Assembly (NCBI RefSeq): GCF_032854445.1
Contig: NC_088300.1
Location: 45,813,682-45,873,681, forward strand
DNA: 60,000 bases
Direction: 5' to 3'
Source: Liolophura sinensis
Taxonomy: Eukaryota > Mollusca > Polyplacophora > Chitonida > Chitonidae
In this document: piece after piece, positions 49,579 to 59,760 of the stretch
Position numbering within the stretch: position 1 is the stretch's first letter
How the letters are laid out: each line of letters opens with the position of its first letter
Program-made: the position numbers and the translations under genes
The notes under the pieces: generated by a model
What the model saw: the letters and a program-made list of their open reading frames with translations, nothing else
Database searches by the model: none
What the model was told of the DNA's origin: nothing

Positions 49579-50250
49579 ATGTCGTTCTCTAGAAAGCCTA
49601 CAGCGCTCCACGTCGACTACATCGAGCAGGACGCCGAGGAGGCTTGGGCGGCGTTCATTGTCGACACATCCCAAGGATTCATGCAGCCGGGCGTAGAGCG
49701 CCTAAACGATTCCATCCGGACATACGTGTGGGCTATTCTAGGTGCCCAAGCGCAAACAAGGGCTCGTATTCTAGGCACGGGCACAGCCTTCGACGCGCAA
49801 AAACAGTTTGCCGCGAACGTTGAAGACGCTATTTCCTCTCCGATCGACCTTCCGTCTGCTATCAAACGCTACCAAGACGTGCTACAGTATGCCGGGAGCG
49901 CTGTAGACTTTGTGTATGGCATAGGCCTATATATGGCCCCCAGTGACATGCTTCTGCAGATCGGCCATGTGGCGAAATACAACAACAAAATCGTCGTGGC
50001 CACAGAGGACCAGAAGCTAGGCGCCAATGAGGGTGAGAACGCTAAAATGCCGCCCAAATTGCACAAGCGCGCACCTTCCCAAGGGATCGTTGAGCCACAA
50101 GAAAGCGTCCCACCACCCACCGCGCGCGTTCAGCATGTTGCTGCCGCCGGAGGCAAACAAGAACCCCTATTTCCAAAGCAAAAGAATCACGATGCCATCG
50201 TCATCACTGGGGTTGGTATCGGCTTACTGCTGCTGTGGACTATGCGTTAA
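49579..50250 (+). CDS. Element C protein with C-terminal membrane anchor
   Basis: 223 residues, intact, start ATG 49579 (MSFSRKPTALHVDYIEQDAE). A mostly helical N-terminal domain (to about residue 135) is followed by a Pro/Gln-rich linker and a C-terminal hydrophobic segment AIVITGVGIGLLLLWTMR, suggesting a tail-anchored membrane protein. The stop lies head-on against the end of the opposite-strand gene. It is transcribed opposite to the block at 47740-49413, with 165 bp between starts. Function unknown. Confidence 0.65.
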   Translation: MSFSRKPTALHVDYIEQDAEEAWAAFIVDTSQGFMQPGVERLNDSIRTYVWAILGAQAQTRARILGTGTAFDAQKQFAANVEDAISSPIDLPSAIKRYQDVLQYAGSAVDFVYGIGLYMAPSDMLLQIGHVAKYNNKIVVATEDQKLGANEGENAKMPPKLHKRAPSQGIVEPQESVPPPTARVQHVAAAGGKQEPLFPKQKNHDAIVITGVGIGLLLLWTMR

Positions 50251-51534
50251 ATACTTGCGAAAAGCCACGAGCATTAGGCCACCTACTGCGACGACTAGAG
50301 CTCAGACATTATCGGCCAGCCACCCAGCCGCTTTCCCGAGAAAGTTCAGTAGCCAGGACACGATACTGCCAATAATACCCGGAATCGCAGCGGCAGCCTT
50401 CCCAGCCAGCTTGCCAAGGGCGCGCGCCAGGGACTGGAGATGCTTTTTCACCCATTCTTTACGATCACGCCCGTCAGGTGGAGGTGGTGTTGGCTGGATG
50501 CCCCCTCCGAAGCCGCCAGTCAGCGCCAACTTTATCGCTAGCCCCCAGTGTCGACATCGCCATCCCAATTGCCGTGAGAATGGAGACCACGGTTATTCCC
50601 TGCTCCCGGAAGAGGGTGCGGACGCGCTCAGCCAGAGTGGTATCCGTGTGTAGGATGCGATCAATCGTCTGCTTAATGCGGAGTATTTGCGTGCGAAGGG
50701 CTTTGCCCGTTAAAGAGGCTGCTTCAAGCCGGGTCACCCTCTCGTCCTCGAGATTCCTTATCAGGGTCTACGATCCTGCGCCGAGAGAGGCATCAGTGGC
50801 CTAATCCAACTTCTGTTTTTGTTTTGCGATGTCCTTATCGAGACTTGACAGCTTGGCGAGGTTATTCGCGTGTTCGCCTTCCGAGGTCTGCAGTGCCTTG
50901 TCAAGCCCCAGAAGTTCTCGCATGGGAAGAGGAGGGTCGTTTATCGTTTCAAGAGCCCGCCCGACCTCACTATCCGTCAAGCTTGTTTCCAGTGTGTGGA
51001 CTGCATCAGGGGCCTTTTTCGCTGGTTGGCTTAAATCCTCAAGCTCCATGGTATCTGCCTCGCCGGCTGCGGCACCGAGTTCTGAACTCGCTGTCTCCAG
51101 GGCTGCGACTGATGCCGGATGCAACGATGTCTGTTCTCTTCTTTTCCAGTCTATAAAGCCCATCCCCCTTCCCCCTAACAACATTAATCCCTCCTTCATT
51201 GGCGACTGTTGAGGCGGCTAGCGGTTCACCTGTTCGTTTGTTGATGATGTCCAATTTGGGGTGGGCCACGAGTCGCAGACGCCCTTGGACAACCTTAAAC
51301 TTCGTGAAATCGCGAAAGAAAGGGGTAAGGCTGGCATCCGCCTTCGCCAAGGCATCGTAATAATCATTCACGGTGGCCTGCGTCAGCTCCTTGTTGAAGG
51401 TTTCTGGCGGCCGCACCCCGTCTTTGTTGCTCGGGAACATCACCACCTGCACGGAGAGTGGTCTGCTCGTCGTCGATGTTGTTGTCCTCTTGGGCGTCGT
51501 CGAACGCCGGATTATCAAAGTCAAAGTCTGCCAT
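50250..51534 (-). pseudogene. Element C large conserved protein, multiply frameshifted
   Basis: Start ATG 51532-51534, MADFDFDNPAFDDAQEDNNI, an acidic N-terminus typical of this Polinton lineage. Later parts in other frames: RLRLVAHPKLDIINKRTGEP (51039-51557 frame), a coiled-coil-like region (50801-51199 and 50474-50737: ALRTQILRIKQTIDRILHTD, LAERVRTLFREQGITVVSIL), and KEWVKKHLQSLARALGKLAG with IPGIIGSIVSWLLNFLGKAA (50302-50568). An in-frame TGA at 50302-50304 is followed by more hydrophobic codons. Probably a virion membrane-associated protein; this is inference. Confidence 0.65.
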
Positions 51535-51578
51535 AATCCTCGTATTGAAGATTGCAAGGTATACCTTCAATACACACA
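51535..51578. promoter_or_regulatory. Short divergent promoter region with inverted repeat
   Basis: Only 44 bp separate the start of the large leftward protein (51534) and that of the rightward capsid gene (51579). It contains GTATTGAAG (51542-51550) and its exact reverse complement CTTCAATAC (51565-51573), 14 bp apart, with AGGTATACCT between them partly symmetric as well. Confidence 0.5.
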
Positions 51579-52862
51579 ATGGATGCATACGGACGCAAGC
51601 TAAACCCTTTCAGAACACTCCGTAAGCCTTGGGGGGTACAAGGCAGTCCTTGGTCGTCACCAACAACCCGAGTACGATCGACCAGAATCAACATCTCTTG
51701 GTCCGCTTCCCCAACCTCGGCGCAAATGACGTCATTGTGCCCAGTACCGTGCGCTTGGCCTTCTCGATCACGATCAATTCATCCGACCCCGAACGCCACA
51801 GTGGTCGGGAATCTCGGACGCGCAGTAGTCAAGAAAACCACGATCAGAATCAGCGGGAATGAGGTAATGTCCATCGATGACTCTGATGTGTTTCATTGCT
51901 ATGGCGACCTATGGCTTACCAAAACGAACGGTGGAATGCGGCCTACCGGCGAATCGGCAGCGAAAACATGCTTAACCTTCGAGTCGTAGCGGAGGACGCA
52001 AGTGACGGACAATGCAGGAAAAAAGGCCATCGCTCGCGCCTTTGGCAGCCGGTTCCACATCCCGCTAGACTTTGAGCTTCTAGATAGCCACATGCCAATT
52101 CTACCAGAGTGATTTGGCCGACCGACTGGAGTACGAACTGACGTTCAACGATTACGGCCGGGTCATCCAGGCAACAGACGATGCCGACGCGACTTACACC
52201 ATCGACAACATCAGCCTGGAGTTCGATATGGTCACCGAAGACAAGCTCAATAGACAGATTCGCACCCAGTTTGCCGGGAGCGTCTCCATTCTGTATGATC
52301 GCGTCCTCCGCCACCGAAAGTTTGTGAAGGACAAGTCTGATACTCTCTGTAACATAATCCTGAACACGCCCGCGAGATCAATGAAGGGCATCCTCATGCT
52401 GTTCGAGACTAAAGGAACCCCGTGGAAGAGGAGGTCGGAATCCTTCTACAACCCGAAGATCACCAAAGTAGAAGTCACAAATAGAAGGGGTCCCAAATCA
52501 GCTGTACAGCCAGGGCATGCGGGCGTACCAGTAGTGGGGCGAGGTCCAGAGGTTCTTCGCCAGATCACCCCTACGGAAGCGGGACCCTGAGGTGGCCAGG
52601 GTCGTTAAAGACTTAGGCCTGGCAGACGTCTCCCTGGAAGAGTTCTGGACGCACAAGCACGCCTTCTGGCTTGACCTTCGGCCAAGCGGACGATGACGAG
52701 CTGCATGGCAGTGGGAGGCGCGTTCTGAACGCCAGCGAGGGGATTACGATACAGGTGACAAAAGAGAGAGAAGATCCCGGCATGTTGAACGTATATCTGT
52801 ATGTGATCAAGGACGCAAAGCTGCACATCCAGAATGGTAGATTCGATAGCGGGCTTCATTGA
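51579..52862 (+). pseudogene. Element C major capsid protein, frameshifted
   Basis: Start ATG 51579 (MDAYGRKLNPFRTLRKP). Further parts: NNPSTIDQNQHLLVRFPNLG (frame from 51629), IRISGNEVMSIDDSDVFHCY (frame 51552-51989), QIRTQFAGSVSILYDRVLRH and RSESFYNPKITKVEVT (52114-52590), DELHGSGRRVLNASEGITIQ and LNVYLYVIKDAKLHIQNGRF (to 52862). This is the double-jelly-roll capsid type of the adintovirus-like Polintons. Breaks occur near 51630, 51840, 52000-52110 and 52590-52670. The end overlaps the ATPase start. Confidence 0.85.
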
Positions 52863-53443
52863 TGACGCCCACTGCGCGATTATCTGTGCGCAGACGAACA
52901 GCGGCAAAACAGTCTTCGTGCTGGACCTGCTTGAGGGCCCTTTCCGCGGTTTCTTTCATCACATTGTGATCCTGTGCACCACTCTTAAGCATAACGAGGC
53001 GTACGGGCGGCGATGGATATTGTCTGACCCTGATGTCTATTGTTTTGACCCCGGCGAGCGGCTCAACGACTGTCTGAGAGCTTTCTACAGATTGATCGAT
53101 GGGGAGCGCACGCTATAACATCATCGATGAGTGTAGCGCGTAAAAGGCGATGAAGAAGAAACAAAAAATGCTGTCATTCATGGCTTTCTCGGGCCGTCAT
53201 GCAAAGCAAAGCGTCTGGGTTCTCAATCAGAAATACAACGCCGTCCTGAAAGGACTTTCGCGAGCAGACAAGGTGGGTGGCTTTATTCCACTGCAAAGAT
53301 CGGCACTCGTTCAACGAATGCCTGGAGGAGAACCACATCATCGAGGCCGAGAGCGAAAAGTTCGACAGAAGCTCAAGAACAAACCGCATTCTAAGCTCCT
53401 GCTAATGACTGATACGCCCGCCACATCTAAGATTATATATTAG
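52834..53443 (+). pseudogene. Element C packaging ATPase, broken
   Basis: Start ATG 52834. Walker A AQTNSGKT near residue 19-26 (IICAQTNSGKTVFVLDLLEG), then a segment ending at a stop near 53116. Just past it a Walker B-like IIDECSA is in another frame and is followed by a TAA. The frame 53150-53443 has KMLSFMAFSGRHAKQSVWVL and NQKYNAVLKGL, with the Gln-Lys/Asn sensor-like position, and ends TDTPATSKIIY. A32/FtsK-type packaging ATPase, more diverged from that of A than A is from B. Confidence 0.85.
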
Positions 53444-53470
53444 GACGTAGGCGCCCCCTACGTATAAAGC

Positions 53471-54006
53471 ATGGATACCGACGAGCTTATAGACGAGATT
53501 CTGGGTGCAGAGGAGTCCGGCCCCAGCCAACAGCCTGGCCCCAGCCAACAGCCCGGTCAAAGCCAACAGCCCGACCCCAGCCAACAAGATGATGCACGGC
53601 AGCTCAGGGATAGGATGGCGGCACTTGCGGTGGGTGGGCAGGCCAAGCGATATCTGGGAAAAGACGTAACAGCCGCTGAGATCGACGCCATGAGCGATGA
53701 AGACGTTGAAAGGCTGCACTCCGGTACGAGGATAAGCTCGGTGCGCGGATGGTTAACGGTCTCGGAGGTATGTTCTTGAGATCATATGTAAGGGCGGCCA
53801 GTTGGCTCCTACCAATCCCACCCGAGAATCGACCAATGCTCATGGCACAGCTCGCCACAGACCCATTTATTGAACAGGCGCTTAGCAGTGCTAGCTGCTG
53901 GCTATACTACTGCTATGGTAAGTACTTGGCACCGTTAACCATGGCGCTGACCACTGCTGAGCACTGCTCATTTGAACACCAATGCTGTCCTAGAAATGAG
54001 TCGTAG
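53471..54006 (+). pseudogene. Element C conserved protein with PSQQP repeats, one frameshift
   Basis: The first frame (53471-53779) starts MDTDELIDEILGAEESG, has four repeats of GPSQQP type, and then RYLGKDVTAAEIDAMSDEDV. The second frame (53749-54006) has LRSYVRAASWLLPIPPENRP and KYLAPLTMALTTAEHCSFEH with cysteines near the end. I recall both halves as one protein in other elements of this lineage, so the change near 53740-53760 is a frameshift. Function unknown. Confidence 0.65.
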
Positions 54007-54490
54007 GAACCAGCAGAACATGAGTACAACGAATCCGGAAGGCCCGAAGGAAACGGAGGGGGTGACAGCGGATTCTACGAATGACGGCCCTGCGAAGAAT
54101 CCCAAAATAGTCGCTGCGGGTGGAGCGGGTGCTGCAGCGAGAAAGGCCAAGGCTGAAAAGCTCAAGTACGAGCTTCGCGAGGCAAAGGCTGCTTTGCTTG
54201 GCGCAGCTCATTCCACCAAGAAACAGTCGAAGGAACTGGAGGGGGTGGCCGCGAAGGAACCTGATTCTACGAAGGCACATCAAATCACCGACTGGAAGGC
54301 GCCCCTGGCGTTATTAGGCGTTGGCAGCCTTGCAGTACTAGTGTTGCTACACGTGTGGCGCAGCCGCTATACAGCACGAGGTGCAGATATTACGCCGCAT
54401 GCAGATATCACGCCGCAAGAAAAGAATCTCCATTTGAATACACGTCGCGACCCTTTCTATATAGAGCAGCAATTCCACTCCACCCAATGA
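53996..54490 (+). CDS. Element C single-pass membrane protein
   Basis: ATG 53996 (MSRRNQQNMSTTNPEG). A charged, helical N-terminal region (AARKAKAEKLKYELREAKAA) is followed by a hydrophobic segment APLALLGVGSLAVLVLLHVW at about residues 102-121 and a C-terminal tail with two ADITP repeats and NTRRDPFYIEQQF. The DPFY tail motif is one I recall as shared in this lineage. It overlaps the previous gene by 11 nt. Intact. Confidence 0.6.
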   Translation: MSRRNQQNMSTTNPEGPKETEGVTADSTNDGPAKNPKIVAAGGAGAAARKAKAEKLKYELREAKAALLGAAHSTKKQSKELEGVAAKEPDSTKAHQITDWKAPLALLGVGSLAVLVLLHVWRSRYTARGADITPHADITPQEKNLHLNTRRDPFYIEQQFHSTQ

Positions 54491-54497
54491 CGGAAAA

Positions 54498-54707
54498 GTG
54501 CTAGTCAACGCGGCCTACCACGCCGCTGTGGTCTCTCTCCTGGCTACTGGGTACGCTCGTCTCGGCCAGATGTTCCTGAAAGCCCTCCCGAAGCTGGACT
54601 TTACACCCCGTGACGTCGGCATGGTCATTGCAGATGTAGGCCTGGCCATGTTTTCGAAGGAACTGCTAATTAAACAGGGGCTCCTTCCTCCCAATATAAT
54701 CAAGTAG
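54498..54707 (+). CDS. Element C small hydrophobic protein
   Basis: About 69 residues: AAYHAAVVSLLATGYARLGQ, then KLDFTPRDVGMVIADVGLAM and KQGLLPPNIIK. The frame has no ATG at its start (GTG at 54498); an ATG at 54487 is one base out of frame, suggesting a small indel. Two hydrophobic segments suggest a membrane protein. Next gene starts two bases after its stop codon. Confidence 0.6.
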   Translation: MLVNAAYHAAVVSLLATGYARLGQMFLKALPKLDFTPRDVGMVIADVGLAMFSKELLIKQGLLPPNIIK

Positions 54708-54709
54708 TA

Positions 54710-55159
54710 ATGGCCTCCATCGCAATGATGATGGGCGGCGCCCTCGTAAACGCTTTGGCCTTCAGCGGGAGCAGCTATATGTTGTTGATGCTGAGAAGTT
54801 CCGGTGTCAACGAAGAGCGGAGGCGCCATGACTGCGCTGTAGAGCAGCTCCAAGCCGCCCAGGAAAAATGGGCTCGAAAGCGTACTGAGCGCTTGGACTG
54901 GATCAACGATGAACTCCGCCGCCAGGGCCACGCTGTCCAAATGTTCCGGGATGTCGACGCTGCAATCCGCGAGTATTCCAGGGTCACGAGCAAAACTCTT
55001 ACATGCAGTGCACGCGAGGCGCTGCTGGGCTCAGAGCCACAGCTCTCCGATTTCTATGTGCCTAGTGAAGATCAAAAACACCGCGAGATGACCTTTGTCA
55101 TCCTGGGGATGTGTGTGGTTGGGGGTGTGAGTTACGAAATCGCAAAACTCACCAAGTAA
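54710..55159 (+). CDS. Element C membrane protein with coiled-coil middle
   Basis: 149 residues, intact, ATG 54710 (MASIAMMMGGALVNALAFSG). N- and C-terminal hydrophobic segments (the latter MTFVILGMCVVGGVSYEIA) flank a charged helical region (EERRRHDCAVEQLQAAQEKW). PQLSDFYVPSEDQKHREM precedes the second segment. The same architecture is known to me from other elements of this lineage; function is unknown. Confidence 0.65.
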   Translation: MASIAMMMGGALVNALAFSGSSYMLLMLRSSGVNEERRRHDCAVEQLQAAQEKWARKRTERLDWINDELRRQGHAVQMFRDVDAAIREYSRVTSKTLTCSAREALLGSEPQLSDFYVPSEDQKHREMTFVILGMCVVGGVSYEIAKLTK

Positions 55160-55304
55160 TCCGAACTGACTGTGCCGGACTCGCCATCGAGCTCCTCGCC
55201 GTATAGCAGGCACGATCTTAGTAGTGAGGTGGTTCTGCGCGCGCAAATATGCCGCGACGATTAACATCTTTTTCGTTAGGGGGCTGCTAGAATACCTTGA
55301 TGAC

Positions 55305-56325
55305 ATGGCTAGTAAGGTGTCTGCTCGCCTGGCAAATATCTACTACAGCCCTCGTGGGTACTGGAAGGGCCGCGCGGCCATCCAGAAACTTGCCACTGCG
55401 GCTAAAGTCTACGAAGATGTGGTCCGGGCCTGGTTGAAAAAGCAGGCCATCTGGCATATATACCTGCCTCGTCCCCCAAAAATTCCGAGGCCTATGTTCG
55501 ATGTTTCCACGGCGAATGACATCCACCAAGCTGATCTTCTATTTCTACCACATGATCGGCGAGGCCGGACGCTGTACAAGTACGCGCTGACAGTTGTTGA
55601 TGTCGCTTCTCGCTACAAGGAGGCGGAACCTCTGGCTACTAAAGATTCCAAAGAAGTCGCTGATGCTCTCTCTCGCATTTACAAGAGGGGACCCCCTGAG
55701 ATGGCCGAAGCTTCTCCAAGTTGATTCTGGGCGCTAGTTTATGGTGCGGTGAGCCAACTACTGGCCAAACACGATGTCACAGTCCGCCGAGGCCGCGTGG
55801 ATATCCACCGAGAACAAGGCATAGTGGAGCGTTTCAACCGTACTCTGGCTGAGCGGCTCTTTGGACATCACTACGCCCAGGAGATGCGCCTCCCTCCCGA
55901 GCACCAGTCTACTGAATGGGTGGCTCGGCTGCCCTCTGTTGTGGCCGCTCTGAATAACGAGACAACGAGACTGATCGGTAAAAAGCCGAAAGACACCATC
56001 AAGGCAAAAGGGGTGCCCCATAAGCCTTCCTCGACGGTTCCAGGTCGTCCCGTTGGGACTTAATGAGCGGAAGATCCCCGAGGGTGTTGGCATTCGTTTA
56101 TCTCTATCAGCCTGGAGAGCTGGAGGGCGGCCGCCGTCGCGCGACTGATCCTGTGTGGTCTCTAGAGATATATCGGCTTGGGCGCTCTGTCACAAAGCTA
56201 ATGAACCCGTGCTGTACTATCTAGACGATACATCGGATGGCCCGCGACGGGGATTCGTTCGTGAGGAGTTGCTTATAGTGCCTCCCGATACTCAGCTTCC
56301 CCCGGATGGGGTTCTACGGCGCTAG
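55305..56325 (+). pseudogene. Element C retroviral-type (RVE) integrase, broken
   Basis: Likely start ATG 55305 (MASKVSARLANIYYSPRGYW). An HTH-like region (IQKLATAAKVYEDVVRAWLK) precedes the core with DIHQADLLFLPHDRRG (first catalytic Asp), VVDVASRYKEAEPLA, a LLQVDSGR segment near 55715 (second Asp) directly followed by a TAG, and HREQGIVERFNRTLAERLFG (Glu). The C-terminus near 56240-56325 has RGFVREELLIVPPDTQLPPD. Breaks near 55720-55745 and 56060-56160. Different subfamily from the element B integrase. Confidence 0.88.
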
Positions 56326-58490
56326 TAGTTCCTTGAAAAGGATGTCCATTCCAGCCCATCCTGCCAAGGTGTGGACACCATCTTCGGCGATTCAGCGCTT
56401 ACTATCGAAGGGGGACAGTGGAGACCTTATTCAGGTGCTGCCATAGATATGGTGGCGCTCTGATCGCAGCACGTCCATACCGTGTCGGAAGATCTTTTTC
56501 TCCAAGAGGGCCTCTTTGTACTGCTTATGGCGGATGCACTTTTCCACAACTCCCTTTTTCACGCCCTTGGCCTTCTTAATGTTGGCTCCATCTGCCTCCA
56601 GAATAGAGTACATCTTGGTGCGTAGATCAATGTATTCGGCGATCTGCCGCCCCGCGCACTCGTCTTCATTTTCCCCAAGACCTTCATATTTGCTACGCTG
56701 TGCAGGGGGTGGTCTTGCAGGTAATCTGAGGTGTTGTACAGGTTTGCATTCTCAGCTATATCCCTATAAACATCCTCAGTCTGACTCTAGAGTAGCAGAC
56801 TATCCGTGTCAGTATAGAGGAGCTGGCAGCGCTCTCCGTACTGGGCCTTCATGTGGTTGTAGTAGAAGTCGTACATCAGGTGCTTGGAGAGATCTAGGAT
56901 GCTCATGCCCACGTAGATAGGTCGGTTTAGGACTAGACGGGTCTTGTGCATCTGAATCGCTACGAGGTCATCATCAAATATGTTTGTCCGTGCAAAGCTC
57001 GGGTTGGCTATCAAGCGTCGGAGCTTGTCGTCTATCCAGAGCCTACCAGCTTGACGTCCACACGCTTCCGAAGGTTCTCCATGGTTTTTCTGAAGACCGA
57101 GTTGTTCATTAGCTTGTACAGGTCCTTCTCGAATTTACTCGCGGCCGTTTTTCGGAGCTCGGTGTTCATCCTGATACAGGGTTCCATCCAAGGGCTCTGG
57201 GCGAATCTCAGGGCCCGGTGAACCTTTGTCAGGCACATTCCCAGAGATAGATACAGCTGTAGGTTCCTTGTTGCGGAGATTGGGGACCAGTTTTTCGACC
57301 TCGGTAGGGGCTTTCTTGCCGAGAAGGCCGTGCTGATTGTCCTTATGTGCGTTATGTAGGTCGGCCGGATACTCTAGGTTGACCTCGAGGATGCAACCAG
57401 AGGGACTGTCGTGGGGGTCGTAGCAATCGTTTCGCTGAGACGCCGCGCGTCATCTACCCACTGGAAGCCGCCAGTTGGAAGGAACTAACTCATAGCCCAG
57501 CCATATAGATTATTGGCGTCTAGGCATTGGATGTAGCTGTTTGGACTTTCTGGGTTGTATCCCTCCACCTGCAGATTAGGCTTTGGCGCGTCGCTTACTT
57601 ACCATGGAGATACCTCCTCGCAACCCCTTCTCAATGAAGAGATGTAGGTCGTAGTCGGTCAACAGCTCCAGCTCTACCCCGGTCTTCTTGAACAGTGCAT
57701 CCCACGAGAGACCTGGGCTCGTAAAGTAGTGAGCAGGGTCCAATCCATACTGCCGTAAACAAGTCTTCCGGAAGGCCTCAAACACATCGGCCAACAGGAG
57801 CACGTCAGTGCGGCAGTAAAGGTCTGTGTAGTCTCCCAGATTGGTGCAGTCAAATACCTTCCATACCTGTTGAGCGTGGATGTAGTCCTCATCGCTAATG
57901 CCTCCGACTTTGAGCTTACTGTAGAAAGCCTCTTTGGGTAGAAGGCTGGACTCGTCGAAGCGCTCCCAGGAGTCCATATACTCATAGGGGTAGACACCCT
58001 TGCGCATGAGTAACTTACGTTTTTCTTCGGCAGGCTCATACCGGGCTGTGATGTGGAAAGCCTCAGATTTATTGGCCTCTACCAGGATTATCAAGGGAAG
58101 TCGGTAAGAATTGAACGCTGTCGATAAAGCGGAGCTGCCCCAGCGAGAAGGAGATGTACTTTTCCGTGTTGTTGAGGATGCAGGAGATGCGGCCCTCCAC
58201 CTTACTTATGGCTTGCATCAGGAGGTGCCCGTCGTAGGCCCGTAGGTTGTGGAAGACTACCGGTATGGCTGTCTTGGGACCCAACCGCAACTTTAGGTTG
58301 CATGCGTTATGGGCCGCGCCTCTGTACTTGCCGGTGATATGGCAGTGATCGCGCACAGAATCGACGCCTAGAGGCTTCTTACACACGTGACAGGTTGCGG
58401 CGTTGTTGTGGGCCTGCCAGTCCTGGGGAGTCATCCTCATGGCTATAGGGTTCCGTCGCGTCAGAGCCTCTGTATTCCAAGGGGGGAGGT

Positions 58491-58507
58491 GGGGGGGGGG
58501 GGGGGGG
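58491..58507. repeat. Poly-G tract of 17 bp inside the C polymerase gene
   Basis: A homopolymer between exonuclease I and the HNH-like insert, at a frame change. It may be real slippage decay or an assembly/sequencing length error. Confidence 0.85.
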
Positions 58508-59652
58508 TGCGGCCGTCGCAACGCACCACAACATAGCAGTAACTGCAGGGCTCGTGGTCCTGAGTCTTTCGAGTGCTGCTCTCTGTGGGCTGGGCGGCGG
58601 GCCTTCAAACTTTTTGGTCAGAGCCTCGAAGTCAGCATATATGATGAACGGTGCCGGTAGCTGTTTGTGGTGGTTCTGAAAGGTGAACTTGTTTTCCCCC
58701 TCCTGGGGCATTTCCACCCTCATCGCCGTCTGGCCAATCCCTCGGCATTCCGGCTTATGCGCCTCGAGCAGATCCTCCCTTGTGTAACCGTGTAGAAAAC
58801 GCTCGCAGAAGTGTTTGCAATGGTGTGCCTTACTTTCTTGGAACAGGACACGATTGAGATCTTTTATCCACGTATAATGGAATTTGCCCGCCTTCCCAAT
58901 CAGCAGCAGACTGATTCGGGGCGTGTCGCCGGGCTGCTTGCTGAGACGATGCACGGTCACACCCTTGTCCCACCCGAACACGTTGATGGCGAGGTCGTTC
59001 TTTTCCTCCACTTTAGGGATCTGAGAGATGGGCGTGGGGGCGTCGATCCCCCCAAAGTCAAGACCATCATTGGTGGGGTACTTTGTTGGTCTTTGAGGGT
59101 TTCTGGCGGCTGGAAATAAGGCAGACCGGAGTGCCCATCGGAGGCAGTCGTCGTCTTTGTTCTTCACATTGATGACTGCTTTATCACTCACAGCTGCAGG
59201 TAGGGGATGTAGGACCCGCCTCTCAGTGGCTGATACCTTGCAATGTCAAGCCAGAGTGTTTGCACGCTATTGACAACCCACCCTGACCCTCGCTGTGTCC
59301 ATTTTTCCAGCACCTCCTGGATGGTGGGGAAGGCCTTATCTAGAGCCCCGTCAATGTCACCAACCTCTAAGAGGGCCTCCTGTTTGCTGTGGAGTACTGG
59401 GCTGGTATACTCTTCACTGCCATTGGCGTTGCCCTTTCGCAACTGAACCCTGAGGCCTAGTTGGAACTTAACCCCGTTGAGTGCCAGGATCTCTTCTAGC
59501 TTCTGGCGAATAATGGCTCGAACTTCTTCTAAGAAGGCTACTGGGTCCGTCCAAACGCCTTCGGGTATGTTCATCTGCCAGACCCGGACGAGATTCCTTA
59601 TGGCCCTGCCTGTGTTAATGAATTCTAGTTTCTTTTCGCCTAGCAATTCATC

Positions 59653-59760
59653 CAACTCCTCGTTACTGAGGAGGTTCTTGACGTCTTGCTTCAACTCCTC
59701 GTTACTGAGGGGGTTCTTAACGTCTTGCTTCAACTCCTCGTTACTTCGTGAGTTCTTGCT
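59653..59760 (-). repeat. 39-bp tandem repeat in the N-terminal part of the C polymerase
   Basis: CAACTCCTCGTTACT starts at 59653, 59692 and 59731, a 39-bp period. It encodes SNEELKQDVKN-type units of 13 residues in the open frame, so it adds helical repeats without breaking the frame. Confidence 0.85.
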
